DNA of 64,000 bases, from the NCBI GenBank assembly GCA_027186245.1, contig CP114486.1, positions 9,066,501 to 9,130,500 on the forward strand, written 5' to 3'. Made by a program: the position numbers and the translations under genes. The notes under the pieces were generated by a model, which saw only the letters and a program-made list of their open reading frames with translations, was not told where the DNA came from and did not search any database. This document shows positions 1 to 12,449 of this stretch, piece after piece (the stretch's first letter is position 1; each line of letters starts with the position of its first letter). The stretch is from Coriaria nepalensis (lineage: Eukaryota; Streptophyta; Magnoliopsida; Cucurbitales; Coriariaceae).

Positions 1-480
1 CTATATAAAGAAGGTTGATTTCTTGTATAGAAACATAACAGTTATAAAATATTTGAGAGAGAAAAAATTCTTTTTAGTTCTTCTAGAACTTTTCGAACTT
101 ATCATATTTATCTGTGACGTTCATTCCAACTTATCAATCCATTATTCTATCCCGAATTGTGGCATCTTCTACACCCCATTCCAATCTGAGTAGAATGATC
201 TTGGATTCTTGAATCACATATTCATCATCTTTAGGTCTGATTCGTATCATACTCTCTTTGATAACTTCAGTCCCTTGGTATACTAATATCGTGAATTACT
301 TAGTTTCCAAGAAAATGTCTAATGATCTAACTTGTGCTCGAATGGATAAGTTGAAGAACACTGCAAGTAATATGTCTAGAATGAACCATATTTGTGGAAA
401 CATTGCGTCGATAAATTGATTAGAAGGCGTACGCCTAATTCTGAATTTATATCTATACTAACTTTCATTCATTCTTATGT

Positions 481-1006
481 ATGTAGTGGATATTTTAATG
501 TAAACGGACTGCCCTCAAAGTACTTGAGAGTGGATTTTATTGGTCGACATTATTCAAGGATGATTCCTCTATTATAAGTCATGTAACTGCTGTCAAAGAA
601 TAAGTAACTTAGGTCCACAAAATCAAATACCTCAAATACCCATGCTTGTAGTTGAAATTTTTGGTTTTTGGGGTATAGATTTTATAGGATATTTTCCTTC
701 TTCACATGGTAATTTGTACATACTGCTTGCTATTGATTATGTATCAAAATAGGTGGAGCAAAAGCCACTCGAACAAATGATTCTAAAGTAGTTGTAGATT
801 TTGTGAAACCTTATATCTTTACATGGTTTGGAATGTCGAGAGCTATAATTAGCGATGAAGGTACTCATTTTAATAATAGGTCATATGCAGCTTTATTGAG
901 AAAATACAATATTACACATAAAATTTCTACGTCATACCATTCACAAACCAGTGGACAAGTTGAAGTCTCAAACCGAAAAGTCAAATCCATTTTTAGAGAA
1001 GACTGA
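481..1006 (+). pseudogene. Ty3/gypsy integrase fragment
   Basis: Conceptual translation gives a gypsy-type integrase core. A stretch reading WGIDFIGYFPSS near 680-710 is followed by LLAIDYVSK, and then by 803-1006 with ISDEGTHF and YHSQTSGQVEVSNR, which carry the second Asp and the Glu of the D,D-35-E triad. The copy is dead: the Trp expected after VSK is a TAG at 750-752, and a one-base frameshift follows within about 20 bases. Reverse transcriptase, RNase H and LTRs are not seen on either side. Weak similarity continues leftward to about 480. This is a relic with no host function inferred. Confidence 0.8.
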
Positions 1007-1714
1007 AAATTTATAAGAATATAAAAACAAATCAAAGTTTGAGACAGAGAAAACTAGATTTAAAAATTTATCTCTAACCTTATTTATAACTTAATCTGAT
1101 TTATGACCTGTATCCATTAATTAAATTTGTTGAGAGAATAATATTTTTGAAGCAAATCCCCTTTTTGCCGCTACTTCTTTGTCCTATTATAGAGGTTCTC
1201 CATGCAAATAAAATCATATCAAAATCCAATTTTCTTGACATAAAATCCGGAAGTCAACTTCACATTTTCGACTAATGATTCCTCTTGCTTCTTAATTCAT
1301 GCAGTAATACACCCAATGCGGTTGGTGTTGTTGCTGAAGCTTCTCATCATAATTAATGGGCTGCACTTGTCTTAAATTTGGGCCCATTATAAAATTTTTC
1401 AAAATTTGATTGAAAACTTAATACACCTCCTGCACGTGTAAGTATATTTGCAAGTTGAACTTAAATTTTTTTTTTCTTTATTAATTCTCTTTACTGGGCT
1501 TGGAGTTCATTTCGTATGGATTGAGATCGATCGTATGGATAATTATATGGCTTGAAAATATTTAAAATAAAATAATTTCTTAAAATAGTATTTGTTTAAT
1601 AATAATAATAGAAATATCACAATAATCTTAATTTATTTATAAATATTCTTAATATATCACTATTTCAATCATACTTTTAGGCACTTATCAACAACACTTA
1701 AAAAATAAATTGGA

Positions 1715-2110
1715 TTGCAAATTTGTGTGGCGAGTTGTGTAATTAAGTATTAGGAATACTAGAGGAATCACACAATCGGAAGACTTACAAAGCAATGAGA
1801 AAATCCATTGGAGGATTAGTTTCTAGGCCTTGGGCCAAAAGAGATGAACCTGTTGATGAGTGTTGGTTTCGGTTGTTGTTCTGTATCATTTTCCTTTCAA
1901 TGAAATGGCTCTATTTGTAGGCCTATGATATTTGAATGGGAAGTCACTTTGCTTCGTCAGCAAAGCTTCCTATTGCTTGGAAAACTTCTTCCAAAATTCG
2001 AACTTATATCTTTATGCCTCTTAAAAATAATTATTTTGTTGGAAACTTCCTTGAATAAGCCACAAGGCTTACTCCCTTTGCAATCTAAATCCTACATTGG
2101 CTAAACACTC
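1715..2110 (-). repeat. LTR-like repeat, family A copy 1
   Basis: This stretch aligns by eye with 20110-20495. Shared landmarks in the same order are a 'gcgagttg' motif, 'gaagc/aaagcaatgagaaaatccat', a Phe-rich T tract, a TATA-like site, 'aagtc-cttt-ctt', 'attgctggaaaa', 'cttcaaaattcg', and a run ending in 'ttggctaaac'. On the minus strand the TATA-like site lies mid-element, as in an LTR promoter. No coding capacity is seen. It is probably a diverged solo or partial LTR; the parent family is not identified. Confidence 0.55.
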
Positions 2111-2379
2111 CCTTGAATCAGTCATACCTCATTTCTTCTTTGCAGATGAACTCTTTCAATTTGATGAAATGCCTCTTGATTTAGTAAAAGTACATTCCTA
2201 TTACTTGTTTGAATGCTCTTGAATCCAACTAAATACTTCCTTCTTTTCTGAAAAACCATTGAAAATATCAAAACGGCTTGAAAAAGGAGGAAACACGGCC
2301 ATAGAGTCAATTTGGCTATGTGTAGAATTCATGAACAAAACAGGGAAAAAGGGAAAAGCAGAGTAGCAGGAGAAAGTAA

Positions 2380-2487
2380 TGAGAGAGAAAAATTATAACT
2401 ATTAACCATTAGTAACAACAAGAATATACATTAAATAGGCTAAATGCCTCTAACCGTATTGACACGTAAGCAAACACGTGCACGGTG
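2380..2487 (-). repeat. Copia 3' LTR remnant
   Basis: Left member of the 107-base direct repeat bounding the copia element. It starts with TGAGAGAGAAA, as does 6379. No polypurine tract is recognisable next to it at 2488-2520, and the last 25 bases present in the other copy are missing here. Confidence 0.65.
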
Positions 2488-2611
2488 AAGTGGTGGGTGA
2501 TAGAGGTTTAGAACACCCAACTTGGACATTAAAAAAAAAAAAGCTGGAAGCACCCTAATGCCTTAGTAAGCAAATCAGCTGGTTGCTGTGAAGTGGGAAT
2601 AGCACACGGTT

Positions 2612-5600
2612 TCACCAAACCTTGCTGAATTTTCTCGCGAACAATATGACAATCAATTTCAATATGTTTCGTGCGCTCATGAAAACCGGATTCAGAGCAA
2701 TTTGTCTTGTGGAGCTGTTGTCACATAATAGTGGCACAGGTAAAGGGCAAGAAACATGTAGATCGGAAAACAAATTGACTAGCCATTTAATCTCACAAGT
2801 TGAAGTTGACATGGCCTTATATTCAGCCTCCACTAAAGATCGGGAAACCATGGATTATTTCTTACTTTTCCATGACACAAGAGACTCACCAAGAAACATA
2901 CAATATCCCGTTACAGATTTCCGAGAAAGAGGACATGTGGCTCAGTCATAATCACAATAAGCTTCAAGTTTCAAGACACCAGAAGAACTAAAAAAGAGTC
3001 CCTAACTTAGATTCTTCTTGATGTATATAAGGACCTTCATAGTGACATCTAAATGAGACTGCTTAGGCACATGCATATGCTAGCTTAACAACTGCACAAT
3101 AAAGCTCACATCAGGACGTGTATGAGTGAGGTATATTAAACGATCTACAAGCGTTTGATAAGCACTAGAATCAGGTAGGACTTTTCATTGGGATTCAAGC
3201 CCGTTGCTTGATCATATTGAACAGTGGTGAGCTTCACATTCTGATCAAGAGGAACCATTGATGGTCTAGAGCTTAAAAGACCAGATTCTGTAATGAGCTC
3301 AAGAGCATACTTATATTGAGTAATGCAAATACCATCATTTTTTCGCATAAATTCCATTCTTATGGAAAAACGAAGGTGTCCCAAGTCTTTTATCTTAAAC
3401 TTAGAACATATGTAAGACTTAGCAGCATCAATAGCAACACTATTATCCTCGGTTATCAAGATATCATCAACATATAATAGAAGCACAACAATGGAGCAAA
3501 CTGGTTTTTGTATGAATAAGGAATGGTTAGAATTAGATTGAACAAATCCACCCTCGTGCAAGACAGCTTTGAAGGTAACATTCCATTTCCTAGAAGCTTG
3601 CTTCAACCCATATAAGGATTTCTTAAGGCGACACACTCTGGGATCTCCATTGACTCCATGTCCATGTGGTAAAGACATAGACACTTCTTCATCTAAACTT
3701 CCATTGAGAAAGGCGTTATATACATCAAGTTGATATAAGCGCCAACCATTAAGAGTAGCCAGTGCAACCACAATTCGAACAGTAACCATCTTGACAACCG
3801 GACTAAAGGTTTTAGTAAAACCTGTCCCCTCTCTTTGACTGAAGCCCTTGGCAACTAATCTAGCCTTAAACCTTTCGACAGAACTGTATGCTTATAGTTT
3901 GATTTTATAAACCTAATGACATCCAATAGGGTTTTTTCCAACTGGTAAAGAAATAAGATCCAAAGTACCATTGAATTCTAATGCCTTAATCTCATAATGC
4001 ATGGCCTCAACTCATCTACTATCAATAATAGCTTGGGAATAGCAAGAAGGTTCAACAATGGAATCTAAAGAGGAAAGAAAACATGTGAAAGGAGTAGAGA
4101 GCTTAGAGTAAAAGACAAAATTGGATATGAGGTATGTAACAGAAGCAGACTATGCTAAGGTTGGACAAACATAATCTACTGACCATATGGGAGGTTTAAC
4201 AGCCCGTGTAGATTTTCTTAGAACATAAATATAAATCTCTGTATTAGAGGGAGAAGGTACAACATCCTGATTGTCAAATGATGATGAAACAATTGGAGAA
4301 TGATTATCATGAGAAGTAGGAATATCATAATGCATATAGTCATAATTGGTATGCATAATTGAATCATCGTGATCATAGAAAGGAATATCAGATGAGGGAA
4401 ATAGTGCAGTAGGAGCAACAGTCAAAGAAGTATCATGATAAGGAAATAAAGACTCATGGAATGTTATTTCCCTACTAACTTTAAAAGTATGAGATTGAAG
4501 CCCATAGACGAGATAACCCTTCTTGGTTAGAGAATAACCTAAGAAGATAGAAGGTTGCGACTTTGTGGAGAATTTATCTAGGAAAGGTAGGGTTTCTAAC
4601 AAAACATAAACATCCAAATATATGAAGAAATGATATGGCTGGAGGTGTGCGAAATAATGTCTCATATGGAGAGACATTGTTAAGAACTTTAGAAGGTAAA
4701 TAGTTAACTAAAAAGGTGGCATTGGCAAGAAATTCTCCCTAGAATTTTATAGGGACATTAGACTGTATTCTTAGAGCTCTAGCTAGATCTAGAAGATGTC
4801 TATGTTTTCTCTCCACTATGCCATTTTGCTGTGGAGCGTAGCTGCAAGAGCTTTGATGTATGATTCCAAGAGAAGCAAAAATGGAAGCACACTCAGAGTT
4901 AAAAAATTCATAGCCATTATCAGACCTAATCTGTTTAACCGGATAAGGGAATTGGTTGTGTAGCATGATGATGAATAACTTTATGACTGAAAATACATCA
5001 CATTTTGAATGAAGTAAATATGTCCAAACTGCTCTCCTATGATCATCAACAACAGTAAGAAAGAGACGAGCACCACTGTGTGATGGGGTTTTAAATGTAC
5101 CTCATACATCCATGTGATACAATTCAAAAGAAAAGATAGCTATAAGAGTACTTAAGGGAAAAGAAAGTCGAGCTTGTTTAGCTTATGGACAAACAGAACA
5201 CTGAGCAATTTTACTAGGATTCAATAGTCCCTTTAAAGAGGGAATACATTGTAGTTTGGAAAAAGAAACATGCCTGAATCTAGAGTGCCACAGGCAAGAT
5301 ATTGGTTTATTACAAAATGCTGAAAATTGACTACATTTGGAAATTGAAAGGTTCCTCTGTGTTTGAGGTGCGTTAAGGGATTGTTGAAGATAGTATAGTC
5401 TATGGTGTTTCTTACCAATCCCTAATATTTTTCCCGGTGGTGCGATCTTGAAGTACACAGAACAGTGTATAAAAGGTTACAAAGTAGTCGGATTCAGATG
5501 TTAAACGAGGAACTGACAACAAGTTGAATTTGAACTGGGGAACAAAGAGGACTTCTTTAAGTATTAAAGAAGAAGATACATGAACAGTTCCTAAATGAGT

Positions 5601-6370
5601 GGATCTAGTGGTTTGATCATTAGGAAGTATCACAATAGAAGATGGACTATTAACACATGCAATTGGTGAACTTAAGACAGAAAAATCACAGGTCATGTGT
5701 TTTTGCACCAGTATCAATTATCTAAGATTTTTGGGAAGAGAAACTCAGACGTATTACATTGGCAGCATGGGTGATTGGTGTAGTGTTGGCTTCATCATTC
5801 TGAACAAGCCCTAGAATCTTGATGTATTGATCTGTAGATATATAAACACCAGAAGTATTCGTAGAGGTTTGTTGATGAGCAACAAACTCTTGTGCATTCT
5901 CAACATTTACATTGTTGGCCAATGGCTGCCTCATTGCATTCCTAGGATTCTTGAACTTGTATCAAGGAGAATAGCCTATCAATTTGTAATAGTTTTCCTT
6001 GCGATGGCCATAGATGTGACAAAATTCACATTTAACTTTCTTACCAGAATTATTCCTTTAGGAATTACCTTTCTAAGGATTACTTCCATATAGTGCAGTG
6101 GATTCAAATGATCTAGAATTCATAAAGGCTACTGTCCTATTACATTCTTCTATATTAACCATAGAAAATATAGCATTAACTGTGATAAGAGGAATCATCG
6201 TTAGAAATTGGCTCCTAACAACGCTATAACCATCATTTTAGTCCCATCAGAAACGGAATAAGATGATATTGTTGATCAAAGACCCTGAAAGCGGTTGTAG
6301 AAGCGCATTGATAGTTTGGAGGAACAACTAAGGAAGAATATTCATCCCAAAGTGCTTTCAACTTAGAGTA
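2612..6370 (-). pseudogene. Decayed copia gag-pol polyprotein
   Basis: Pieces in translation order: gag UBN2-like segment about 6230-6370 (KLKALWDEYSSL); zinc knuckle near 5985-6030, C-X2-C-X4-H-X4-Y, with the last Cys changed to Tyr; protease near 5690-5720 (IDTGA, frameshifted just after); GAG-pre-integrase 5183-5458; integrase core 4739-4966 (RSDNGYEF and PQQNGIVERKH, so the late Asp and the Glu survive); integrase C-terminal part 4150-4677; reverse transcriptase 3145-3789 with YVDDILI; RNase H 2612-2851 (EAEYKAMS). Each junction needs a stop readthrough or frameshift. The RT segment begins in the NAFLNGSL region, so the N-terminal RT part is in other frames to the right. Confidence 0.85.
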
Positions 6371-6378
6371 GTAAGTCA

Positions 6379-6512
6379 TGAGAGAGAAAAATTATAACTG
6401 TTAACCATTAGTAACAACGAGAATATACGTTAAATAGGCTAAATGCATCTAACCGTATTGACACGTAAGCAAACACGTGCACGATGTGTTAAATACTAAC
6501 TAACTACTAACA
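6379..6512 (-). repeat. Copia 5' LTR, about 134 bp
   Basis: Right member of the direct repeat. In element orientation it begins TGTTAGTAGTTAG and ends in CTCTCTCA, both usual for copia LTRs. It is unusually short and lies directly against gag coding sequence, with no primer-binding site between them. Confidence 0.65.
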
Positions 6513-6539
6513 ACACTTTCAGCTTATTTGCTCTATATC

Positions 6540-6740
6540 ATAATACTATGCGGCAACATGACCGGTTGACGACCTCTTGGCCGAAAGGTCCTTTCACGGT
6601 TGGTTGTGCCTTGACCGACCAATTTTGGACTAGTCCATCATGCCTTGGCCGATTGGTCATGGCTTAGTCGGCCTAAGCTAGTTGACCCAATAGGTATGCG
6701 ACTAAATGGCATTTCTTGGCCTATTTCAATTTTTCGTCCA
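6540..6740. repeat. GC-richer block with repeated GACC/GGCC words
   Basis: A 200-base island richer in G and C than its surroundings, made of short scattered variants of 'ttggccga', 'gaccgg' and 'gaccaat'. No reading frame is convincing. It may be the edge of an unrecognised element. Confidence 0.35.
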
Positions 6741-8100
6741 CTGATTATGTTTCTTTCCTATAGAACTTTTTCCAAGTCATTTGATTTTCTATCAAAATGG
6801 TAATTTTGATATCAAAATAAATGTCTTGAGAAGAAAATAGAAAATTAAAGATCTCGTGTATACATGCATCAAGTTAGACTCTAATCTATGGACCATTAGA
6901 TGAAAATTAATCCACTAGTCAAAAAGTTATGTAAAATTGTGTGTAGAAATATGTGTTCATGCAAAAGTATCCTGTATATAATTATATCAAAAAAGAAATA
7001 ATTTCACCAAGAGGGGGAAAAATTAATTTAAAATAAAAGTAAATTTAAATGAGATTAAGATAATTTGAATTTCTTGATTGAACTTTAATGTTTGGAAAAT
7101 ATGAATAATTTCATTTAAAATATAAATACACAAATATCCTTGTTACATGTTTTATGAAACTAATAAATTAAAGTTTAGAAGAGGATCGGATTTAAGAAAT
7201 ATTGGGACCAATATTTACATATCAAACTACTTTTCACGTAAATTTTAAAGAATTAATTATATTTCTATTTCAATATATAATTTTATTTTTATGAATTTAT
7301 TTTTTATAACTTGCGACCAACCTTTTAATTCTTATATTGTTAAAATTAGATTTTTTAAATCTTCTAATCATTTTTCCTATCAAATCGAGTTGACATGTTA
7401 TTTTCTGTATGATGTTGTTCGCCACATCATTTGAAAAAATAGTTTTTAAATATTTCATTCTTGTTTTTCCTTTTCACTTATCTCCCTATTGATTTATTAA
7501 TTTTTTATATTCCAAATTCGCTTCTTTTTTATATTGAAAAAGGAAAAAAATTAGGTTTAAAAAAAAATTCTGATCTAATTTCCCACAGAAAAATAGATCA
7601 AAACAGTATTAGTTTTTTCAAAAAATCAATCGAAATAATCTCATTTTTTACGAGAAACTTAATCATTAATTTTTTGTGGGGAACTAGATTTAGTCGATCC
7701 GGCTATTTTCACAAAGAATTGAATATGATTAATTTAATTCATCTTTTTTTTCGTAAGTAAGATGAACCCAAATCTCTATTAGAGTTGAAAAATTATTAAA
7801 TATAATCGATGAATCACAAAAAGCATATGACGGTTGATATAATATTTGAGGCTAATGTTTACGATTTAGATTATTCTATCTATTGTAGACATAGCTTACG
7901 CACGAAAGAATTCCACTTCGAGATCCTTTGCAATATTTCACTTTGGAGTTAATTTGAGATACTTCTTCCATAAATTAGTAGACAAGATAAATGTTATATG
8001 AAAAGCTTTTGAATATAAAGTGTGGGATTCCAACGTTTATACCGTGGGAATTGCATGCATGTTGATGCAGTACATTTACACATGCCTTGAAAATTTTCAT
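6741..8100. other. AT-rich intergenic sequence
   Basis: Low-complexity AT-rich DNA without recognisable genes. A 99-codon plus-strand frame at 7461-7760 is Phe/Ile/Lys-rich, matches no family known to me, and looks like a chance frame in AT-rich sequence. Confidence 0.5.
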
Positions 8101-8246
8101 AAATCAAGAAGATAAACCAGTACGTACATTAATTATAATTAATTACAGTACTCTCTAAACTATATATTACAAACAAAACACAGACGTACAATAAGAAACT
8201 TATCCCGAAATACAACGCAATGATACATGCACCGTGGAGTGAATGA

Positions 8247-8441
8247 TCACTTATTAGAGGTTTTAGAAAGAGAGATGAGAAGGGCAACCAGAACCACAGG
8301 GAATACAAGAAGAACAAAACCAGATGGTGGTTTTGGTGCACCAGAATCCATCGTTAATGGCAGGAACAAAAGCAAGGCCGCCACCACAAGAATCACTAAT
8401 ATGGTGCCATTTCCGCCGCAAAAACTTTGCTGCAATTCCAT
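8247..8441 (-). CDS. Small two-helix membrane protein
   Basis: A 64-residue protein, MELQQSFCGGN at the start, with two hydrophobic segments (about residues 13-31 and 41-58) separated by a short Pro/Lys linker (SGAPKPPSG). The tail is short and polar. I do not recognise a named family. The layout resembles small plant membrane proteins and, loosely, the two-helix region of ARGOS/OSR proteins, but similarity is too weak to name it so. A TATA-like element on the minus strand at 8541-8547 lies about 100 bases upstream of the ATG, so a leader of about 70 bases is likely. The frame is uninterrupted, and codon content is less AT-biased than the flanks. Probably a real small gene. Confidence 0.55.
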   Translation of the reverse strand: MELQQSFCGGNGTILVILVVAALLLFLPLTMDSGAPKPPSGFVLLVFPVVLVALLISLSKTSNK

Positions 8442-8540
8442 GGTTATTCTTCTTTACAACACTTCAGTATTTTGCACACACTGTCTGCGATTTTTAGTAC
8501 TCGTATGGAATATCTGAGTAAACTATGGATTGTTGTGTGT

Positions 8541-8547
8541 AAATATA
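8541..8547 (-). promoter_or_regulatory. TATA-like box of the small membrane protein gene
   Basis: CACTATATTTACAC on the minus strand, about 100 bases upstream of the ATG at 8441. Spacing fits a start near 8510. Confidence 0.4.
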
Positions 8548-8559
8548 GTGCATTCTGGT

Positions 8560-10480
8560 AGTTGTTTCGCAAGGGTTGGAACGTTTGGCAGTTACCATAT
8601 TTGTCCGACGTGATCTTTCAATCAAACTTACCTTATATATAGACATATTATACATTGGATGATTTAGACTCTATTTGGTACAATTATAGTGTTAAAGATA
8701 TATAACATATTATAACCAGTTTTGATGGATCTAAACTAAAAATGGTAGATTACATTAGGCTAAAATGCCTCATCTACCAAATATGGGTGGACTTTTCCCT
8801 AATTTGTTTTTATTGAGGACAGGAAAAAATTTAAGATTTAATTTTCTCGTGTCAATAAAATTATCAGATTTATTTTCCAAAGAAGAGTTTTATAAAAACA
8901 AAATCAAGGATATAGTTTTATGAATAAAATATTGTTAGGACTTATTCTATAAAACACTAATAAAATGAGGGTAAAATTTTAATAAGAAAAAAGGTTAGGG
9001 CCGGCCGGCAACTCCTTCTATTCCGCCATTTTTCTCTCAACAACTCTCTTTCTAGCCTTGACAGTGGTCCTTTCCCTAAGCAACTCTGTAGTTTCTCAAA
9101 GAAGACTACCTTTTTAGGTATTTCGAGTTTCATATTGGGCTTTTTTTTTTTAGTAGCATTATATTGTAAAGAAACTTTGGACAAATTAGTACCGTTTGAT
9201 TGATCATTTTTTTTTTCTTTCATGAACTCAATTTGGAAACTTTTTATTATTAAGCGCGGTTTAAGATTCTGATTATTTAACTCATTGCAACTTTTCTATT
9301 TATTTTCTGTTATACAAGAGTTTTTAATGTTTCTTGTTTCAGTTTCTTTTAATTATTGATGTACTTTTTCGATAAAATATTCATCACCATTGAGATATCT
9401 GACTTGGAATGGAGATGAAACAGAATCTTAATATTCCGTCATACAGAGTTTAATGGAGATGAAACAAGGGTTGAGTGAATAATGTGACTGTCAGAATAAG
9501 CAATTAGAAGTGTGCACTGAAGCATCTGTGCTATAGATGAAAGTTTGTTGGGTCATGTAGAATATTTGGTGTCTGGTTATAGGCTCGTATTAATTAGCAT
9601 AAGAAGAGGATGGCAAACATATGCTACCTAAACTATAATTATTCCCTCTAATTACTGTTATTGCTTTAAAGAGAGTAATATTATCTATAAAATTTATGAT
9701 GATTTTTATAACTCTTTTAAAACAAAGTTCTACTCAACTTATTTAAAAGAAACTCCTTTCAAAACTTTATATTTATAACTTTCCTGTCTCCCTCCGGTCT
9801 ATATATATTCCACACTAAGCTGAGCACACTTCATTCACCATGTTCTTGAACTACTGTCTTTCCTTTCTTACGCTCACCTACAAACACAAATAACTGTTAT
9901 GAGCTAAAAAGCTCAGTAAGTAAAGGTTTTTTCTCACATACTCAAAATATATTCAAATACACTTTAAAAACTCGATTTAATAATTTTGTAAACTCTTATA
10001 AAAATTTTATATGCAAATGAGATGCTCTTTCTATTATGGGCCATGATCTATGGTCCTTTGTGAACAAAAATATCTATGATTAGTGATTACACTCAGTCCG
10101 TCCTGGTAAGAGCTTACTATAATCCTTCTAACTCTTGAGCCCGACACATATGACGTGTTAACATCTTTTTTAGCCATGCATTTTTAGCAAGTCCGCTCAA
10201 TGACGGAATCTAAGATTGTTTAGAAAATTCTATTTACTTGGGTTTTGTTGGATTTTAATTTTCTGGATTAATTTTTCAAAATTGTTATGAGATTAGAAGA
10301 TTAGAAGATTTGAATTAAGATTAATTGACATGAAAAATTAAATGTTACAAGTGTTTGTAAAGTGTTCATTTTATTTAGAATAGAAAGTTTGAAATGTTCA
10401 AATATTATCGATTTATAAAAGTTTCTTTTATGATTGCCCTCTTGATTTTTCAAAAGTGTTTGTGAAGTGTTCATTTTATA
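8560..10480. other. Intergenic sequence, nothing assigned
   Basis: AT-rich with no supported gene. A short 'gtctatatatattcc' at 9799-9813 could be a TATA element, but no coding sequence follows. A GGCCGGCCGGC word sits at 9000-9010. Confidence 0.4.
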
Positions 10481-10499
10481 TGTAAATATTCAAGGAATT

Positions 10500-12400
10500 G
10501 CCATATCTTAATTTGGCCCATCTCGAGGCATTTAAGATAGTTGAAACAAATGCCTCTTAATTCAGGTTTGGAGGAATACTTAAACAAAGACTAAATAATA
10601 AGGAACAACAAGTCTGGTTTGCTTCTAGAACTTAGAAAGGAGCATAATAGAACTATTTCATAGTAAAAAAGGAAATATTATCTATTGTACTATATGTTAA
10701 AAAGTTTGAGTCTAATAAGGGTAGACTATAAGTCATCCAATGATATCCTAATAAAGGATGTCAAGACTATAATTTCTAAGCGGATCTTTATTAGGTGGCC
10801 ATAAATTCTTTTAGTCTTTGAATTTGAAATCGAGTTCCTTGAGAAATTTTTCAAGATTTAATTGAAAAGGAAAAGACACCTCTTCAATCAAATAAGACTT
10901 CACTAGCTTCGTCTCTCGGAAGACATGAAGAAGCTTCTAAAGCACCGAGCTTTAGTAATAATAGAGATGAATCCATTCATCCGCATATTCTTCTTCTTAG
11001 AAATTCGAAGAAGGATAAACTCCATTCTACAAAAGCTTATAAGCTAACTCCGCCTCCTTAAATGGAGAATGAAAATGAGTCCCCCTATGTAAAAATCTAT
11101 GATGAAATTCTTTGTCCACTTGAACCCGAAGAAATTCCTTAGGAAATAAGTTTTTATGAACCTTAGGATTTGGTGAGAAAGTACCTTAGAGAACATTTGC
11201 AACTTGTTTCCTAAAAATTGGTCCTAATTTATGAATATTTTCACGGAGTCCAATTAGGTGTATATTAATACAAAATTTAAGAATAATTAAGTGGGCTTCT
11301 TGAAATTGAGAATTCTCAAGATTATTTTTCCTTTAATATGGCCTAACGAAAACCTTTGGAAATTAAGGTACTATGTAAAGGATCCAAAAGGTTGAATTAT
11401 TTTGATTATATCTCTGCCTAGAGTCAGATCTTTCTTATTCAAAATAGTAAGAGAAAAAAACATAGCTAGTGGATATCATTTTTCTCACTTCAAGTGGAAT
11501 TTCCTATCTAATTTAAAGATTAGTTTAATAATTATGGTATTAAACCATTTCATTATCATTATATGTTCAAATGGTTTTTGAATTAATTTGTCTGGAAAAT
11601 AGTATTTGAACAGAATAAGAAATTTAGGATATTCTATCGAATCTCATGGATAGTTAGATGAAATTATAATTCGAGTGAAGACGACGTTATTGGTTTGAAA
11701 TTACTCTAAATATTTTATAGCTTACAAGAAGATATTTTGTTAAATGGTGGAATAAATTCCACTTAGAAAATCGTTAGAGCATTTTTAGCCCGCGGAGAAT
11801 TGTATCAATCCCTTCTAATTTTCAAGCCCCTTCGTCCAAATCTTCTAAAAGATCCTTGAAGGATATCCTCTCAATATATTCTAAGGAGGATATTAAAAGT
11901 TCGTGGAAGAAGGTGAGAGAGATTTTCGATTAAGCCAGAAAGGGTACAATGGGACAATTTAGAATATTTTCAAGATTTTCAAGACCCTTATCTAAATGAA
12001 GAAGTCTCCAGATCACCATCGAAGAAAATGAAACTATAGTTTTCGTGTTTTGTGGGCCTATTCGACTTCATCCCCATCTAGGACATGTAGCCAATCGAAT
12101 AAGAAATCTATTTTTTGGGAATTTTTACCCAATAGCTTTAATTAAAGTAACTTTTAACTATTTTTGAATTATTTTCCAACAAGTTTTGTAAAAGAATGAT
12201 AAAATTCCTTCTACATGGGTTTGCTTTTTAGTTGAATCATGATGTAAAAGAGAATTTTAGTTTCTTTTAAATCTGTATTTATAAACCCTCCGAGCTCAAT
12301 TGTAATTATCTTAAAGACATAATGCTTTCTTATCTTTGTAAATATTCTCTTCCGATTAATAAAATTTTTATGCTTCCTGCTTAAACTCTGTGTTCTTGCT
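10500..12400 (+). other. Possible endogenous pararetrovirus relic
   Basis: Plus-strand translation gives long Lys/Glu/Ser-rich stretches broken by many stops between about 10790 and 12030, unlike random AT-rich DNA. They are followed at 12270-12390 by a promoter/terminator-like block: a TATTTATAAACC box, then 'tttgtaaatattctcttcc' and AATAAAA. This arrangement resembles the genomic-RNA promoter plus poly(A) signal of plant pararetroviruses (Caulimoviridae). No reverse transcriptase or zinc-finger motif was found, so it could equally be an LTR element remnant. The copy is broken throughout and cannot encode a working product. Confidence 0.3.
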
Positions 12401-12449
12401 TTCCTCTTTTTCCTTAAGAATGTTATATTCTCCCATATGGCTCCTCCGA

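Larger units (their letters stand above)
2380..6512 (-). mobile_element. Degenerate Ty1/copia retrotransposon
   Basis: A minus-strand copia element with domains in the order gag, zinc knuckle, protease, GAG-pre-integrase, integrase, reverse transcriptase, RNase H from high to low coordinates. The ends are marked by a direct repeat: 2380-2487 matches 6379-6486 with few differences. In element sense the right copy runs from TGTTAG (at 6512) to CTCTCTCA (at 6379), typical copia LTR termini, giving a very short LTR of about 134 bp. The left copy lacks the outer 25 bases. Gag coding abuts the right LTR directly, so the primer-binding site and gag start have been deleted. Many stops and frameshifts make it non-autonomous. 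Confidence 0.85.

Noticed and set aside
2622..2991. Two overlapping plus-strand frames
   Set aside because: Shadows of the copia RNase H region on the minus strand.
7461..7760. 99-codon plus-strand frame
   Set aside because: Phe/Ile/Lys-rich chance frame in AT-rich DNA, with no motif, promoter or relative known to me.
8227..8517. 96-codon plus-strand frame
   Set aside because: Antisense of the small membrane protein frame, whose two helices make the minus strand the better choice.
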